From: DASPTT01 sp035623275
GTDB lineage: Bacteria; Actinomycetota; Acidimicrobiia; Acidimicrobiales; UBA8190
Assembly (NCBI GenBank): GCA_035623275.1
Contig: DASPTT010000057.1
Span: 1 to 50,713, forward strand
Reading direction: 5' to 3'
DNA: 50,713 bases
The notes under the pieces were generated by a model, which had not been told where the DNA came from, searched no databases, and saw only the letters and a list, made by a program, of their open reading frames with translations. Below are positions 50,301 to 50,713 of the stretch, in pieces (the first letter of the stretch is position 1; every line of letters starts with the position of its first letter). The position numbers and the translations under genes were made by a program.

Positions 50301-50596
50301 CCTGCGGTTGAAGGGCCACCTGGCGGGGGTGGGAGCGGCCACCTCGGGTGACCGCTCTCGTGTGGGTCATCGAGACGACCGGAGGAGGTCCCGTCGTCGT
50401 CGGGACCTTCGTCACCATGTGGGCCGGGCCGGCGGCGACGCTGGTCGTTGTGCCCGTCCTTACCCTGGTCAAGAGGCGTTTTCGAGTTGGGTTTCGGTTG
50501 GGCTCGTGCCCTTAAGGGGCTCGGCGGCGGTGCCGATGCCTACGGCGGACACAGATCCGGTACCGAGCCGGAATCTCCAGCCCAAGGAGGAAGTCC
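50301..50596. other. Gap between pilO and prepilin with two hairpins
   Basis: This 296-bp region has two stable inverted repeats: about 50333-50357 (GAGCGG...CCGCTC) and 50386-50408 (AGGTCCCG-7 nt-CGGGACCT). The second could terminate the pilO transcript or act as a leader element for the prepilin. Bases 50461-50515 are less GC-rich and may hold the prepilin promoter, but no clear -35/-10 pair was found. A short frame at 50348-50515 is not supported as a gene. Confidence 0.45.
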
Positions 50597-50713
50597 ATGC
50601 TCAAGTCCCTGCTCCAGCGTGCTCGTGAAGCTCGCGCTGCCGAGCTCGGTGACGGCGAGGGCCTCGAGGAAGGCTTCACCCTCATCGAACTCATGGTGGT
50701 GCTGCTCATCATC
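50597..50713 (+). CDS. Type IV prepilin, N-terminal part (3' end outside window)
   Basis: The 39 visible codons run from ATG 50597 to the window edge. A long charged leader (MLKSLLQRAREARAAELGDG) ends in EEG, and then FTLIELMVVLLII begins: the class III prepilin site, cut after Gly with Phe +1 and Glu +5, followed by the hydrophobic stalk helix. The leader is about 26 residues, longer than the usual 6-10 of type IVa pilins. AAGGAGG lies just upstream. It is the natural substrate of the PilD-like protein at 40055. Confidence 0.93.
   Translation, partial: MLKSLLQRAREARAAELGDGEGLEEGFTLIELMVVLLII

Noticed and set aside
50348..50515. A 55-codon GTG-started frame between pilO and the prepilin
   Set aside because: It translates to a partly hydrophobic peptide, but has no clear Shine-Dalgarno, covers one of the hairpins and its 3' third has poor codon bias.
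41064..50713. Type II secretion system instead of type IV pilus
   Set aside because: PilT-type ATPases, PilM and PilO-like proteins are present and no GspD/GspC-like gene is seen; the set fits a pilus.

Overview
The window is high-GC actinobacterial DNA. Reading frames are densely packed, genes overlap by ATGA or GTGA, GTG starts are common, several promoters look leaderless, there are F420-type luciferase-like oxidoreductases, and many proteins resemble the mycobacterial steroid-catabolism set. A complete type IV pilus operon with PilB, PilT, PilC, PilM/N and PilO beside these genes does not fit Mycobacterium. It suggests another actinobacterial lineage, possibly Acidimicrobiia. That taxonomic call is inference.

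Region 1 (1-31 kb) is mostly steroid or isoprenoid side-chain catabolism. It holds the end of an acyl-CoA synthetase, an EthD-like protein and an SDR (2-2195); a thiolase/acyl-CoA ligase pair divergent from a FadE26/FadE27-like acyl-CoA dehydrogenase pair (2229-7567); and a small secreted repeat protein. Next comes the core: a CYP125-like P450 operon with two LLM oxidoreductases and a saccharopine-dehydrogenase-like reductase (8478-12794), divergent from an operon matching the M. tuberculosis igr locus (fadE29, chsH2, fadE28, chsH1, ltp2; 13088-18075). A FadD17-like operon with accessory genes (19020-23870), an LLM oxidoreductase (24014-25141) and a FadD19-like operon (25198-28218) follow. Five 14-bp sites of the KstR type (TnnAACnnGTTnnA, at most one mismatch each) lie in front of these operons, which indicates a shared steroid-responsive regulon. 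No regulator gene is in the window.

Region 2 (28.3-38.8 kb) is housekeeping and unassigned: dxs, an MFS transporter, a hotdog thioesterase, tldD/tldE, an FmdB-type zinc-ribbon protein with a CIRCE-like element upstream, moaC, a 551-residue proline-rich protein and two small unknown proteins.

Region 3 (38.9 kb to the end) is the type IV pilus locus: a stand-alone PilT-like ATPase, a divergent prepilin peptidase, then pilB, a second pilT fused to an N-terminal MshEN domain, pilC, a polytopic membrane protein, a fused pilM-pilN gene, pilO and the start of a type IV prepilin that runs off the window. MshEN domains on PilB and the second PilT suggest cyclic-di-GMP control of both extension and retraction. 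The prepilin peptidase lacks the usual GxGD motif, and the first PilT lacks the AIRNLIRE motif.
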